Shown here piece by piece: positions 46,826 through 62,965 of a stretch of 64,000 bases of DNA (the first letter of the stretch is position 1; each line of letters starts with the position of its first letter). The stretch spans positions 62,001 through 126,000 of the forward strand of contig CM066303.1 of the NCBI GenBank assembly GCA_033807695.1, given 5' to 3'. The position numbers were made by a program, and so were the translations under genes. Origin of the DNA: Daedaleopsis sinensis. Taxonomy: Eukaryota > Basidiomycota > Agaricomycetes > Polyporales > Polyporaceae. The notes beneath the pieces are model-generated. The model made no database searches and was not told where the DNA came from. It worked only from the letters and a program-made list of their open reading frames with translations.

Positions 46826-47336
46826 CTAGTCGTCCGCACCGTCGGGAACGGTCGCCGGAGTCTTGAAGTACTTCACCTTCAGCCGCTTTGACCGCGTTGC
46901 CGGATCCCGCCGGCGCCCTCGCACCACTCCGTCGTCCTTCCTCCGTGCCCGAGTCGGCCGATCAAACAGCCCCTCCGCCGAGAACCGCTCGAGCTCCGCC
47001 GCCGTCGCTTCCCGGAAGTACGTCCGGCCGATCTTCCACATCAGCCAGAGCATCTCAAGCCGCACGAGCGAGCTCGTCCCGCGGCTGAGGTCCTGGAATG
47101 GGGCATAGTGGTGCGGCCAGTTGTCGATGAGGACGCCGTACTTCTGGACGACGAGCGTCCAGTACTTCTCGTCCCAGTGCATCCGCGCCGTCGGATTCTT
47201 TGTAATCTTTGCTAGAACGGAGGTGAGAAGGGGAGAACACGGGGTATGACGTACTGCACTCACACAGACGCTTCCGCACCATCTTGCGGATCTTTGCACG
47301 CATCCAATTGACGTTCTGCGTGTACCTTCCACCCAT
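46826..47336 (-). CDS. Conserved 152-residue mushroom protein, unit 1
   Basis: Two exons, 47336-47264 and 47211-46826, join in phase (donor gtgagtg, acceptor ttctag). The product is basic: YTQNVNWMRAKIRKMVRKRL, then MHWDEKYWTLVVQKYGVLID and NWPHHYAPFQDLSRGTSSLV, LEMLWLMWKIGRTYFREATA, ending in Arg/Lys-rich DPATRSKRLKVKYFKTPATV. The pattern of spaced Trp/Tyr with NWP and a C-terminal basic tail resembles a family I recall as common in polypore genomes, often in several copies; its function is unknown to me. An upstream non-coding exon is possible, since CCCCAG precedes the ATG by 5 nt. A near-identical copy sits in unit 2. Confidence 0.6.
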
Positions 47337-50300
47337 CGAACACTGGGGAGCTGTGGTCAGACTCTGTGGTCTACGTGCATGACTGACACACTTACGCTCT
47401 GAGTGTAGAGAGTGAGCAAAACAGCAGTGGAGTGTGTGCTCAGCGCGACAATGCAATCATGTCTCCGAGTCCCGACATATCCTTTCACGGACAAGCTTCA
47501 GGGCCGACAGTTTGATGCGCCCAGGAAGTCATAACCTCGGGCTGGAATGTTCCTGCCGCAGCACGCCCGCAACCGAACGAAGACGTCAGTCGGTCCCTGG
47601 TAACCCGCCACAATAATAGCATGGCGGCGTCCACCGACTGCCCTCTCCAACGTTTCTGCAAGTTCACCGCCGGCGCACTCGTAGTCTGATTTTGTGCGCA
47701 GAACATAACCATTTTCAGTGTCCGGGCGGTCGACAGTGATCCTTGCAACAACGGTGTCTGCAATAGAGGGTGACGAAAGCGCAGCTCGATGACTTCATGT
47801 TCTCCGTATAATCGACACAGCCAGGCCCTGAGGAACCCTGAGGTACGTACATACTTCTAGACCAAAGCTGTGCTCCGCACTCTGAGAATCCGCAGCACTA
47901 ATCCACCTTCTTCCTCCCGCCATCCACTCGTCCATCAGACTGACACTCCCCGCTCCGAGTCCCCTCGCATACCTCTACTCCCGCACACTCAAACGAGACT
48001 CGCGCATGATACCGGAGGAGAGACGAGGGGCTCCAGCGATGGGGAGGAGGAGAGGAGATGTCGCATCGCCGAGGATGCGAACCGCGAACCCCCAGACGGA
48101 GCGCCCACCCAACCGACGCACCAACGCACCGCCCGGACCCTGAGGCTGCACTCTACGCGGGGCGACATGCACGGTCGACTTCTTCTTTCTCGAAGCCCCT
48201 CCGAGCCATCGCCCAGGCCTCGCGCGCTCCGTGCCGCGCGCTGGTTGGCTCGGCGGCGGTGAGACAAGGTTCGAACGTGAACGGGCACCCGGGGGAACTG
48301 CACGGAGCGTGCGAGAGGGCGCACGGACCAGGTGCTGTGGGGGTGAAGAGGGTGAGTGCGTCGTCCGCTCCTTCGTCTCTAACACTCACCTCCCCCCCGC
48401 ATCCGACTGCCCTGTCCCTCCCCCGCTGCCTCCTCGCGCTCTGGCACTGGCACAGACGTGCTGCTCGTCGTCCGACGCGGCCCGCTCGGAGGTGAGTGTC
48501 TGTCGTGTCGCGAGGGTCGGCGCTGACATGCGCGTGTCTGCAGCGGCGCGCCGCGCGTGACCGACGTACCTTCCTCCTCGACCGTCTCCAGCGCCGCCCA
48601 AGACACCGCCGCGTGGGCCCGCATCACGTCGTACGTGCTCACCGTGCCTCCGCGTCGCAACGACGGCCCTGACACGCTCTCACAGACTTGTGCCCGTCTG
48701 CTGTTCTCGTTCTCCATGGCTGACTCGCGGTGGTACGTCCATCAGTCTATTGCGTCAAGCACCCTATCAACACCAAGCATCACAGACCGTCCCCTCGCGT
48801 CTGGATCCGCCGAGAACGTTTGTAGTACGTCCCATGTGCGCCCGGTGAGCTCTGTGCTGACATTCAGTCGCGTCGCAGGCTGGCCTTGCTGCAGTACGTC
48901 TTCGCTCACGCTCTGACGCACGCGTTCTTGCTCTCCCCACAGACGACCTGCAACCTCGTGTCTCATGACAGACCTATGGTACGTGCTCACCTCGACTCCT
49001 CCTAACGGAACCGCTGACACGTCTCGACAGCCCGCTCCGACACATCGAGCGTGACGCCGTGTCTACAGGACTGGACGTCCTGATGAACGAGCAGATGGGT
49101 TCAGCGACGACGAGGCACTCACTTCGGATCGCGTCGACGTCCCGTCTGCGCCCAGAGCGGTACGTGCACCCCCGCCTTCGCGTCGAGTGCGGCCCCTACT
49201 TACATCTCCCGTCCGCAAGCTCCTCCGAGTCGCCACGCGTGCGCAGGCCCAGTCGCCCGGTGAGTCCCCTCGCGACTGCGTCCGGACGTTCGTGGACGTC
49301 GGCTCACGCTGCACGCAGGACAGCGCAGGTCGAAGCTGAGGGGCGCCTTCGCGCGTCTGTCCTCTCGCCGTCGGTGCGTCGCTGTGTTGCGCACAGGCCG
49401 CCGGGTCGTTCGCTCGCGACTCTGCACGCGCTGCCCTGCGGCCGCACTTCAAAGCGGGTGAGTCGTGCCTCGGACACGACACCGCTGCTCGTCACTGACA
49501 TGTGACAGGGCCCGGTCGCGCAGCTCACGCCACGGGCACGGGTGCGCCCTCTCACCGCATCAGGGTTCAAGGACGCGGTCTGTATGCGACGGTGGTGGGC
49601 GCGGCAGCGGACGGCGGTGATGGGTCGAGCAGAGGAACGTACCTACACATGTCATATGTACTTTTGCGGCTGGGGGGCGTCGACGTCCGTGAGCGGCGCA
49701 TGGACGACGCAGGACGGGGAGAGAGTCGGTCGGCGGCGGGTCTCGGGAGGGATCGTGGGAGGCCAGGACGGCGGGGGTTGTGGTTGTGCGTGTGAACACT
49801 CTGAGTCACGGGCTGCTGTGAGTGCGGGTGCGAGTCGACGGGGATCGGCTCGGACAGGACAAGAGGGCGGGTGTTCGGGGCCAGAAGAGGAGTGGAGCGC
49901 GAGCGAGGGCGGGGTCGGTACGAGCTGGGTAGTGTCGGTACTCCGAGGAAGGTGGCCGGGCCGGCTGTAGGGCGTGGGCACGGAGATCTGTGGGTCTGCG
50001 GAGGGTGTTGAGTGCACCGGACCGTCCCCGGAGCGAGTGGGAGGTGCCGAGGATGCGCACTGAGACTCACAGTCAGCTAGAATGGCGCATATAGTCGAGT
50101 TCTGACGGTGTTCAATGTCGCATGAGGACGGTCCCGATAGTATTGGGTAGTCAGTAGTTGTTGACGCAGGAGAGATGTGTAGTGCACTACGAATACATGG
50201 CCAAGAGGGGGGCTTCCAGTACGATATGGGTTCGTGGGACGCGTGAGTGAGGTTCTGGCTCGTGAGAAGCCTCGTGCAGGGGAGAGATACGCGGTCTGAG

Positions 50301-50599
50301 GGAGAGGAGCAGGCGACGGAGAGCGTGGACGGATGCGGGGGCAGCGGACCGGTAGACAGAGCGGGACGGACGACAGCGAGACGCAAGAGAGGAGAGCGTC
50401 GGGGACAGGCGGCGTGGCGGATGTGCGGGACGGCGAGTGCAGAGAGACTCAGAGAGAGCTGTCACTGTCACTCGAGAAGACGCCGGCGACAGGGCCGAGC
50501 GCCCGGGCCTCAGCTCGTGCCGCCGCCGTGCTCCTTTCTCGCGCTCCCCATCTTCTCTCCCTTCGTCCATCTTTCACGCAATACACCTTCACGCAATCC
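47337..50599. other. 3.3 kb GC-rich unresolved part of unit 1
   Basis: Open frames of 100-240 codons occur on both strands and in overlapping frames, mostly Arg/Pro/Ser-rich, as expected from high GC. Some + strand pieces have good splice borders and stay open in unit 2: MTDVPSSSTVSSAAQDTAAW (48556), HIERDAVSTGLDVLMNEQMG (49041) and KDAVCMRRWWARQR (49570). They may form one spliced gene, but I could not chain them. The last 500 bp are the 5' flank of aminopeptidase copy 2. Confidence 0.3.
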
Positions 50600-53214
<2,615 letters not shown>

Positions 53215-53237
53215 TACGTTGATAAATACGTTGGAAA

Positions 53238-53600
53238 GGGCGTATTCAGGCTCATATAGAACACCGGGCGTATTCAGGCTCATATAGAACACCGGGCGTA
53301 TTCAGGCTCATATAGAACACCGGGCGTATTCAGGCTCATATAGAACACCGGGCGTATTCAGGCTCATATAGAACACCGGGCGTATTCAGGCTCATATAGA
53401 ACACCGGGCGTATTCAGGCTCATATAGAACACCGGGCGTATTCAGGCTCATATAGAACACCGGGCGTATTCAGGCTCATATAGAACACCGGGCGTATTCA
53501 GGCTCATATAGAACACCGGGCGTATTCAGGCTCATATAGGAAACTGGGCGGTTTCTGGCTCATAAAGGAAACTGGGCGTGTTCCAGCTCATATAGGACAC
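53238..53600 (+). repeat. Minisatellite, array copy 2 (expanded)
   Basis: Eleven near-perfect 28-bp units (CGTATTCAGGCTCATATAG plus AACACCGGG), then two or three diverged units. This is the largest expansion among the three units. Confidence 0.95.
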
Positions 53601-53828
53601 TGGGTGCTCGCTCATAGGTGATGTAGCACAGCACTCTCTCTGGGTCTCACTGCGCTGGTCTCGCACTCGCACTCGCACTCGCACTCGCACTAGCTGCTGG
53701 CGACCACTCGGGCTCTGCTACGGTGCTACAGCTCTGTCTACACCCTCTCGGAATCCCTCTCAGCCACCGTCCGCCGATCTGGACGAGTCCCCTGGATCTC
53801 TCGGCTGATGTCTTGCTTCTGTTCTCAG

Positions 53829-54128
53829 GACCTCTCGGAGCCGCGTCCGCTGCCTGCGCAACGTCAGCGCGATGTTCACAGGTAAGTACCAACGACCCTG
53901 TACCTTTCACTGCGGGTCTGACCGTCTCCGAGTCCAGAGCGTCCCTCGATGTTTGCGCAGCTGCAACAAACAGTCAGTAAGTCGTGTCTTCACACTGACG
54001 GCCGTGTCTCACCGCAGAGTCGTCGGACGCGGTAGTCACCGCCCATCGAGCACCGTGGACGACGCTCACAGACGACGCTGACGGCGCCGCAACGCACCGA
54101 TACACTCCGGTGCATCTATCGACGGCAG
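53829..54128 (+). other. Unrecognised spliced coding segment (unit 2)
   Basis: Exons 53829-53881, 53938-53972 and 54018-54128, homologous to 44561-44860. The third exon is strongly diverged from units 1 and 3 (SSDAVVTAHRAPWTTLTDDA) but keeps the frame. Confidence 0.35.
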
Positions 54129-56175
54129 GTGCCAAGTCAGACAGTCGATCGTGAGCGTGGCGACGTACAACGGCAACTCAGAACTTACCAGAGTGAGCAG
54201 GTAGGTGTGCGAGCACTCGACGACCTACACCCGCGCCCGCGTCCCCGATCTTCATGCGCGTGAGCTTCGTGCTTCCGGCGGACTGAGTGTGGCGGCCCAG
54301 AAGGTCGAGCTCCACGTCACGGACGTCCTCGACGGCCGACCGAACGCTTGTGGGTCTACCGGTAGCGTCGCAGACTTCAGGACATGGGCGCACGGTGTCC
54401 AGCACCGCCGGGAGTGCGACAGTGAGCTTGCCGGCACGAAAGCCCATGTCTACGTCGTTCAGGTCAGTCCTCACCCGCGTGTGGATACAGAAAGAATTTC
54501 ACGTACCATGTGTCGAGTACCGGGCATGTCAATGCAATGCCGCTGCTGCCGCCGCCGCCGTTTGCATGTCCCGGAGCTCGTGGTGAGTTCTGTAGCCTGA
54601 GAGACTGATCAGCCGTCATACGAATGCGTGTATATGTAAAATAGTTGACATACCAGCGCATGCACCCAACACCGCCAACACTGCGCGGTCTTAGCTGTTG
54701 TTTGACGTGAGAGTCCGGTCTCGAGTTGGAGACCGTCGACCTTGACAGCTTCGGCCACATGTTGAGACGTGGAGCACTGGCAACTGGTCGACGACGAGGA
54801 GCGTCCGCGGTAGGTCCCGCGAGTCCATGAGAGGGGCCGCCGAAGTTGTCGAAGGAGTTGTGGACGAGTAGTTGAGATGTGCAGCCGGGCCCCCGTCGAA
54901 TAGCCTCGCCGTGACTGCCTATGGAATGCAGTCCCCGGTGATGGCCATTCGACGTCGAGGCCCCCGGGTTCAAGTCGCGACTGCGGACGGCGACAAGGAG
55001 CGTGTGTGAGATGTTGGATATAGCAGCATGGGGTAGAAGAGCCGACGGATGCCCCCGAAGAGGGCAGAGGGAGTTGTAGTAGATCCAAAGTGGGACACCG
55101 AGTCTGTGACGAGAGATGTTGGAAAGCGTCACGAGACAGACCCGAGTGTGAACGAGCCGGTGCAGGAAGCTTTGATGTGAGAGAGTGAGACCCAACAGCG
55201 GGCCTGGCCAGTGGCATTATCCTACGCGGGGGTCTCAGTGAGTACATATAGCTCATGAGACACGCTGTATGGACGTACCTCCGTGAAGGTCTGAGCCAAT
55301 CTCAGACCACACCGGAGAGTTGGAGCGGGGGAGTCGACGGACGACGGAGAACTAGTCTTCAGGTTCGTGCGTCGAGCCCGGACCCGAGGCGAGCGGGCGA
55401 GAGCGTGGATCCCGCCGCGAGAGATGGGGGACTCGAAGCTTCGGCAGCAGGTACGAGCAGCGAGTCAGGACGACGGTTCAAGCACAGCGTGAATCGGACA
55501 GTCCACTCACCGAAAACCCTCCGAAACTCCTCCAAGAGCTCGTCACCGGTGCTCGGGATGACCTGCACTCGACGACGGCCGACGACCTCAGGCAGCCGCA
55601 AGCTCTCGGGCTAGCCGACCTGTCCGTACACGCTCTTGAATCCTGCGCACGACAGCAGTGAGTATCTGTGATGCCATGGTCGGAAGACTTCAGACGACTC
55701 ACCCGTTGTTGCAGCGGCATCTCGTGGATGCGTGTCTCCGCCGTAATGACAGGGAGAGCAAGCGGCGGCCGGTGAATGTGCAGAGGCGGACGAGTGGATC
55801 TCGAGAACGTGAGGAGTGTGTATGATGGTGCGAGGCGACGGACAGGAGGAGAACGGAGGAGGGGGAGGGGGAGGGGGAGGAGACGAGGCGTGGAGGAGTC
55901 AACCTAGATAATATTAGATATCCCGAAGGTTCTACGTAGTTTATGCGGACTTCTCTGTCACAGTGGGCGCGCAGTTGGGAATCAATCAATTTCCCAACTC
56001 CAGACCGAACTTCTGCGTGCGAAATTCGTGTATATCATCATGTTCAGCCGCTCTCCGCATGGTTTCCCAAGCTCCGAGTCTTCCGAGACTTCAGACAATG
56101 TAATTATTCTGTGAACTCATTCTGCTCTGCGAGCGATCTCAATATAGTGAGTGCGGAGAGGTAACTACATACAGC
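54129..56175. other. Unresolved part of unit 2
   Basis: As in unit 1, but with about 60 bp extra around 54230-54330 that make both strands open: + SVAAQKVELHVTDVLDGRPN, - FRAGKLTVALPAVLDTVRPC. Near 54,690-54,780 a - strand frame reads HVAEAVKVDGLQLETGLSRQ then CWRCW. No family could be assigned. Confidence 0.3.
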
Positions 56176-56686
56176 CTAGTCGTCCGCTCCGTCGGGAACG
56201 GTCGCCGGAGTCTTGAAGTACTTCACCTTCAGCCGCTTTGACCGCGTTGCCGGATCCCGCCGGCGCCCTCGCACCACTCCGTCGTCCTTCCTCCGTGCCC
56301 GAGTCGGCCGATCAAACCGCCCTTCCGCCGAGAACTGCTCGAGCTCCGCCGCCGTCGCTTCCCGGAAGTACGTCCGGCCGATCTTCCACATCAGCCAGAG
56401 CATTTCAAGCCGCACGAGCGAGCTCGTCCCGCGGCTCAGGTCCTGGAACGGGGCATAGTGGTGCGGCCAGTTGTCGATGAGGACGCCGTACTTGTGGACG
56501 ACGAGCGTCCAGTACTTCTCGTCCCAGTGCATCCGGGCCTTCGGATTCTTCGTAATTTTTGCTGGAACAGAGGTGAGAAGGGGAGAACACGGGGTATGAC
56601 GTACTGCACTCACACAGACGCTTCCGCACCATCTTGCGGATCTTTGCGCGCATCCAATTGACGTTCTGCGTGTACCTTCCACCCAT
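56176..56686 (-). CDS. Conserved 152-residue mushroom protein, unit 2
   Basis: Exons 56686-56614 and 56561-56176, same structure as 46826-47336. A handful of substitutions separate the two (for example KNPKARMHW vs KNPTARMHW, VVHKYG vs VVQKYG), and both frames are intact. Keeping the frame open in both units is mild evidence of a real gene, although the duplication may simply be recent. Confidence 0.6.
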
Positions 56687-59600
56687 CGAATGCTGGGGAG
56701 CTGTGGTCAGACTCTGTGGTCTACGTGCATGACTGACACACTTACGCTCTGAGTGTAGAGAGTGAGCAGTGGAGTGTGTGTGCCCAGCACAACAATGCAA
56801 TCATGTCTCCGAGTCCCGACATATCCTATCACGGACAAGCTTCAGGGCCGACAGTTTGATGCGCCCAGGAAGTCATAACCTCGGGCTGGAATGTTCCTGC
56901 CGCAGCACGCCCGCAACCGAACGAAGACGTCAGTCGGTCCCTGGTAACCCGCCACAATAATAGCACGGCGGCGTCCACTGCCAACTCCCGTGTCCAATGT
57001 TTCTGCAAGTTCACCGCCGGCGCACTCGTAGTCTGATTTTGTGCGCAGAACATAAACATTTTCAGTGTCCGGGCGGTCGACAGTGAGCCTTGCAACAACG
57101 GTGTCTGCAATAGAGGGTGACGAAAGCGCAGCTCGATGACTTCATGTTCTCCGTATAATCGACACAGCCAGGCCCTGAGGAACCCTGAGGTACGTACATA
57201 CTTCTAGACCAAAGCTGTGCTCCGCCCTCTGAGAATCCGCAGCACTATGCCTTCCTCCTCCTCCCGCCGTCCACTCGTCCATCAGACTGACGCTCCCCGC
57301 TCCGAGTCCCCTCGCATACCTCTACGCCCGCACACTCAAACGAGACTCGGGCATGATACCGGAGGAGAGACGAGGGGCTCCAGCGATGCCGGGGAGGAGG
57401 AGAGGAGATGTCGCATCACCGAGGATGCGAACCGCGAACCCCCAGACGGAGCGCCCACCCAACCGACGCACCAACGCACCGCCCGGACCCTGAGGCTGCA
57501 CTCTACGCGGGGTGACGTGCACGGTCGACTTCTTCTTTCTCGAAGCTCCTCCGAGCGGCGAGCCATCGCCCAGGCCTCGCGCGCTCCGTGTCGCGCGCTG
57601 GTTGGCTCGGCGGCGGTGAGACAAGGTTCGAACGTGAACGGGCACCCGGGGGAACTGCACGGAGCGTGCGAGAGGGCGCACGGACCAGGTGCTGTGGGGG
57701 TGAAGAGGGTGAGTGCGTCGTCCGCTCCTTCGTCTCTAACACTCACCTCCCCCCCGCATCCGACTGCCCTGTCCCTCCCCCGCTGCCTCCTCGCGGTCTG
57801 GCACTGGCACAGACGTGCTGCTCGTCGTCCGACGCAGCCCGCTCGGAGGTGAGTGTCTGTTGTGTCGCGAGGGTCGGCGCTGACATGCGCGTGTCTGCAG
57901 CGGCGCGCCGCGCATGACCGACGTACCTTCCTCCTCGCCCGTCTCCACCGCCGCCCAAGACACCGCCGCGTGGGCCCGCATCACGTCGTACGTGCTCACC
58001 TTGCCTCCGCGTCGCAACGACGGCCCTGACACGCTCTCACAGACTTGTGCCCGTCTCCGGTTCTCGTTCTCCATGGCTGACTCGCGTTGGTACGTGCATC
58101 GGTCTATCTCGTCGAGCACCCTATCAACACCAAGCATCACAGACTGCCCCTCGCGTCTGGATCCGCACAGAACGTCCGTACGTCCCGTCCCATGTTCGCC
58201 CGGTGAGCTCTGTGCTGACATTCAGTCGCGTCGTAGGCTGGCCTTGCTGCAGTACGTCTTCGCTTGGCCGCCCGCCACGCTTTGACGGACGTTCTTGCTC
58301 TCCCCACAGACGACCTGCAACCTCATGTCTCATGACAGACCTATGGTACGTGCTCACCTCGACTCCCCCTAACGGAACCGCTGACACGTCTCGACAGCCC
58401 GCTCCGACACATCGAGCGTGACGCCGTGTCTGCAGGACTGGACGTCCTGATGAACGAGCAGATGGGTTCAGCGACGAGGCACTCACTTCGGATCGCGTCG
58501 ACGTCCCGTGGGCGTCCAGAACGGTACGTGCACACCCCGCCTTCGCGTCGAGTGCGGCCCCTACTTACATCTCCCGTCCGCAAGCACCTCCGAGTCGCCA
58601 CGCGTGCGCAGGCCCAGTCGCCCGGTGAGTCCCCTCGCGACTGCGTCCGAACGTGTATAGACGTCGGCTCACGCTGTGTGCAGGTCTGCGCAGGTCGAAG
58701 CCGAGGGACGCCTTCGCAAGTCGGTCGTCTCGCCGTCGGTGCGTCGCTGTGTTGCGCACCAGCCGGCCGGGGTCCTTCGCACAGGCTGCTCATGACTCTG
58801 CACGCCCTGCCCTGCGGCCGCGCTTGCGCTTCGAAGCGGGTGAGTGGTGCCTCGGACGCGACGCACCTGCTCGTTGCTGACATGTGACAGGGCCCGGTCG
58901 CGCAGCTCACGCCACGGGCACGGGTGCGCCCTCTCTCCGCATTAGGGCTCAAGGACGCGGTCTGTATGCGACGGTGGTGGGCGCGGCAGCGGACGGTGGT
59001 GATGGGTCGAGCAGAGGAACGTACCTACACATGTCACATGTACTTTTGCGGCTGGGGGGCGTCGACGTCCGTGAGCGGCGCATGGACGACGCAGGACGGG
59101 GAGAGAGTCGGTCGGCGGCGGGTCTCGGGAGGGATCGTGGGAGGCCAGGACGGCGGGGGTTGTGGTTGTGCGTGTGAACACTCCGAGCTGTGAGTGCGAG
59201 TGCGAGTGCGAGTCGACGGGGAATAGCCCGGAAAGGACAAGAGGGCGGGTGTTCGGGGCCAGAAGAGGAGTGGAGCGCGAGCGAGGGCGGGGTCGGTACG
59301 AGCTGGGTAGTGTCGGTACTCCGAGGAAGGTGGCCGGGCCGGCTGTAGGGCGTGGGCACGGAGATCTGTGGGTCTCCGGAGGGTGTTGAGTGCACCGGAC
59401 CGTCCCCGGAGCGAGTGGGAGGTGCCGAGGATGCGCACTGAGACTCAGAGTCAGCTAGAATGGCGCATATAGTCGAGTTCTGACGGCGTTCAATGTCGGA
59501 TGAGGGCAGTCCCGATATTGGGTAGTCAGTAGTTGTTGACGCAGGAGAGATGTGTAGTGCACTACAAATACATGGCCAAGAGGGGGGCTTCCAGTACGAT

Positions 59601-59963
59601 ATGGGTTCGGAGTGAGGTTCTGGCTCGTGAGCAACCTCGTGCAGGGGAGAGATACACTGTCTGAGGGAGAGGAGCAGGCGACGGAGAGCGTGGACGGATG
59701 CGGGGGCAGCGGACCGGTAGACAGAGCCACGACAGCGAGAGACGCAAGAGAGGAGAGCGTCGGGGACAGGCGGCGTGGCGGATGTGCGGGACGGCGAGTG
59801 CAGAGAGACTCAGAGAGAGCTGTCACTGTCACTCGAGAAGACGCCGGCGACAGGGCCGAGCGCCCGGGCCTCAGCTCGTGCCGCCGCCGTGCTCCTTTCT
59901 CGCGCTCCGCATCTTCTCTCCCGCCTTCATCCATCTTTCACGCAATACGCCACCACGCAATCC
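56687..59963. other. 3.3 kb GC-rich unresolved part of unit 2
   Basis: Equivalent to 47337-50599, with the same exon-like pieces (MTDVPSSSPVSTAAQDTAAW at 57914, HIERDAVSAGLDVLMNEQMG at 58405) and small indels. The end is the 5' flank of aminopeptidase copy 3. Confidence 0.3.
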
Positions 59964-62826
59964 ATGTCGTCTATTTACCTCCACCCAGTTGATCCAACCG
60001 CACCTGAAACGAATGCGGCCACCGCCAAGCTCTGGCAGACGACTCCGGGTGCCGCGTCTAAACGTAGTAAAGTCGGGACGACACACCTCTTCTACGGCGA
60101 GAACATCACCGCGCTCGCCTCGCTCGGAGACAAGCTCGGCCTGAAGAAGGGCGATGAGAAGCGGGAGGTGTTGAGGAAGGCGGTCGCTGGCGGGATCAAG
60201 AAGGTGCGGGATTTGGGCGACAACGTCGAGGGCAGCAAGGTCGTCGTCGACGCCTCTCTCGACCCTCACGCGGCAGGTACGTCGTTCTTTGCGCTCAGAT
60301 ATCCTCTGTATGAACTCGACCCCAAAGCTGTCGGTGCGCACCTCGCTCGCTATCACTTCACCCTCAAGACGAAGCCCACGTCCGCCTTCGACCCTCGCCT
60401 CACGAAACCCCTCCCGGAGACCCTCTCCCTCTCCCCACTCAAGCCGTCGCCCGAATGGGACACGGGTGCTGTCTACGCGGAGGCACAGAACCTCGCGCGC
60501 ACGGTGCGTGTCCGGTTCTGCACTGTTCGGGATATCTTCGTTCATCGCTTTCGTAGCTCATGGAGTACCCTGCGAACATGATGACCCCTACGGCAAGTCT
60601 GAGCTCCGACTGTATTGCGCGTGAGAGGAGGAGCTTATGCTCGTCGCAGATATTCACAGATCGCATCAGGGCTGAGGCCGCGGCACTCGCCAATCTGGAG
60701 GTGATCGTCCGTGACACGGGTGAGTGTCCCTCATTCGTGCTCATAAGGACAGGCTTACCCTTCGAGTCGTAAGCAGAATGGGCTGCGAACAAGGGCATGG
60801 TGAGCCCTCAGGCATCATGCATCACAGGTCACCCCTGCTCCACGTACTCACGCGCGAAATTAGCGCACCTTCCTATCCGTCGCGAAGGGTTCTCAGGAGC
60901 CCGCAAAGTTTCTCGAAATGTGAGTATCACCTATATCTCTCCCTCGTCTATTACTATACCCTATGCGTCCAGAATGGTGGATCTTCGATCTTCCAGTGTC
61001 CTGGATCTCCCCGCGCGCGACAAGAGCTCGAGAGGGCTTATGCACTCTACTAGAGGCATGTGCTCCTGTGCAGTATCGCCGGTACCCGCGTGTATCGAGA
61101 GCGATCTTTAGTGTCGTAACTAGCCGTTGCAGGCACGTCTCTGCCTCGGTCTAGATAAGGCAGAAAAGAAGCAGCCCGAGACAGAGACATGTCCTACAAC
61201 GTCTGGTCACTTGCCTATAGGTCTAAGGTGGGTGGAAACTGTCCACTGTCCAGCGCGTTCAAACCCGACTCGCATGCCAGCGAGCGCTGTGCTTGTAGCT
61301 CGCTGCAAAGTTGCACGCGCAGCTCGGCCCATCTCAACAATTTGGACTAGGGCTAGAACCCTCCCGCTCCTTTTTCGTACGCACATATAAGCAACCGGAC
61401 CCCGTTCGCAAGGATGAGATTACAGGTGCGAGTCACGCACAAGTCGCACACATAGTCGCAATCGCGCGGATGGTCCCGCTCGCGGGCATGAGCTGCACCC
61501 ACGCAGACAACCGGTCGGCAGCTGCTAGATTCTATGTCACGGCTTTGGAAGCGTCGACCAGGTGTGGCAGCGCGGTAGTCCGGAGGCCCGGGGGCCAGTG
61601 GTGACGTGGAGCGACGCTCGTGACAATCGCCAGCCGTATGTACGAATCAGACGGTCGTCGGTCAGGGTACGGCACATCCTCATGCGATTGCGCGTTTGTC
61701 GAACGTCCGTGATGCATCTTTCGAGGCCTGCAGGAACTGTCACGCACGATCATCTATTACTGCCTTCACGCAATTTGGACATGCGCCCGTCGTGCATTCG
61801 TCATACGCTGTGGTATCCTGTCTGACCACCGGACAACTTACAGGCACTACAAGGGCGGCGCGACGAGCGCGCCACCGCTCGTTCTTGTCGGCAAAGGTGT
61901 CACTTTTGATTCCGGAGGCATCTCGCTCAAACCCGCTGCTGTAAGTGTCCGCACTAGGGGTCTGCTGGGTGTCGGTACTGACGTTTGCTGGTATGTAGGA
62001 CATGAAACTGATGCGCGGCGACATGGGTGCGCCATTCCTACTCTCAGCCTTCGAATGCTGGTTGCTCAGTATCGTCCGACGGCAACGCTGCGCGAACATC
62101 TGTATACTTAGGTGGAGCAGCGACGGTTGCTGCTGCTGCACTCGCCATCGCGAAGCTCAAAATCCCGTACGTCTTTGCTTTCGTCGTAACATGCACATCA
62201 CGCAGCCGCTCACCTCTCTACGATGGCAGGGTTAACGTCGTCGTCCTCACGCCGCTCACAGAGAACCTGCCCGGGCCGACAGCAAGCAAGCCCGGGGATG
62301 TGTAGGTCTACTCGCTGTCGCCTTGCAGCCCCACACGCACTGAACAGCTCGCACGTGTAGGATCTACGCGATGAACGGGAAGACGATCGAGATCGACAAC
62401 ACGGATGCTGAAGGCCGCCTCATCCTCTCCGGTACGTCTGCGCACACTTGAGCATTTGCACAGGCTGACTGGTCCGCGCAGACGCCCTCTACTACGGCTC
62501 GACAGAATTCAACGCGAACACGGTCATCGACGTCGCCACGCTCACAAGGTGAGGATCTCGCGCCCGAGGCAGCTGATTTGGACGATGAGCACTTACGTCT
62601 CTCTCTGCAGCTCCATGGATCGCGCAATGGGCGAAGCGTTCTCGGGCGTCTTCACCGTACGCTCTGCCTGTGGTTGAGATCTGCTGACCGTCGTTGACAA
62701 CCGGACGCGCAACAGAACTCAGACTCGCTCTGGGCCGAGCTCAACGCGGCCGGCCTGCGCGAGCACGACCGGTTCTGGCGGATGCCGCTCGACGAGGAGT
62801 ACGGCCCGCAGATCTGCGAGAAGGGT
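59964..62826 (+). pseudogene. Leucine aminopeptidase (M17), tandem copy 3, most complete
   Basis: Carries every exon seen in copies 1 and 2, plus those they lost: SSMDRAMGEAFSGVFT (after acceptor CTCTGCAG at about 62610) and NSDSLWAELNAAGLREHDRF then RMPLDEEYGPQICEK. The M17 signatures are intact ([33 protein letters not shown]). The intron after MMTPT has a GC donor (gcaagt), as in the other copies. What is missing is the last ~80-100 residues, the Asn-Ala-Asp-Leu and Gly-Gly-rich part that closes the fold: after the donor GGgtacgttg the sequence enters a minisatellite, and I see no terminal exon up to 64,000. It is probably a truncated gene, but it would be the parent-like copy if the end lies further away. 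Confidence 0.85.
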
Positions 62827-62849
62827 ACGTTGATAAATACGTTGGAAAG

Positions 62850-62965
62850 GGCGTATTCAGGCTCATAAAGGACACTGGGCGTATTCAGGCTCATATAGAA
62901 CACCGGGCGTATTCTGGCTCATATAGGACACCGGGCGTATTCTGGCTCATATAGGACACCGGGTG
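62850..62965 (+). repeat. Minisatellite, array copy 3 (short)
   Basis: Four units of the 28-bp repeat (GGGCGTATTC plus GGCTCATATAG), with variants AAAGGACACTGG and ATAGGACACCGG. Confidence 0.9.

Noticed and set aside
47870..50386. Several 100-240-codon frames on both strands
   Set aside because: They are Arg/Pro/Ser/Thr-rich, overlap in several frames, and change length by indels between units. The high GC content explains them.
53238..53600. Regular 28-bp repeats resembling a CRISPR array
   Set aside because: Units are directly abutting with no unique spacers, and the genome is fungal. It is a minisatellite.
54609..55256. CWRCW with a preceding conserved-looking stretch, thought of as the zinc end of an isoleucyl-tRNA synthetase
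   Set aside because: The second cysteine pair and all upstream synthetase motifs are missing. The resemblance is too short.
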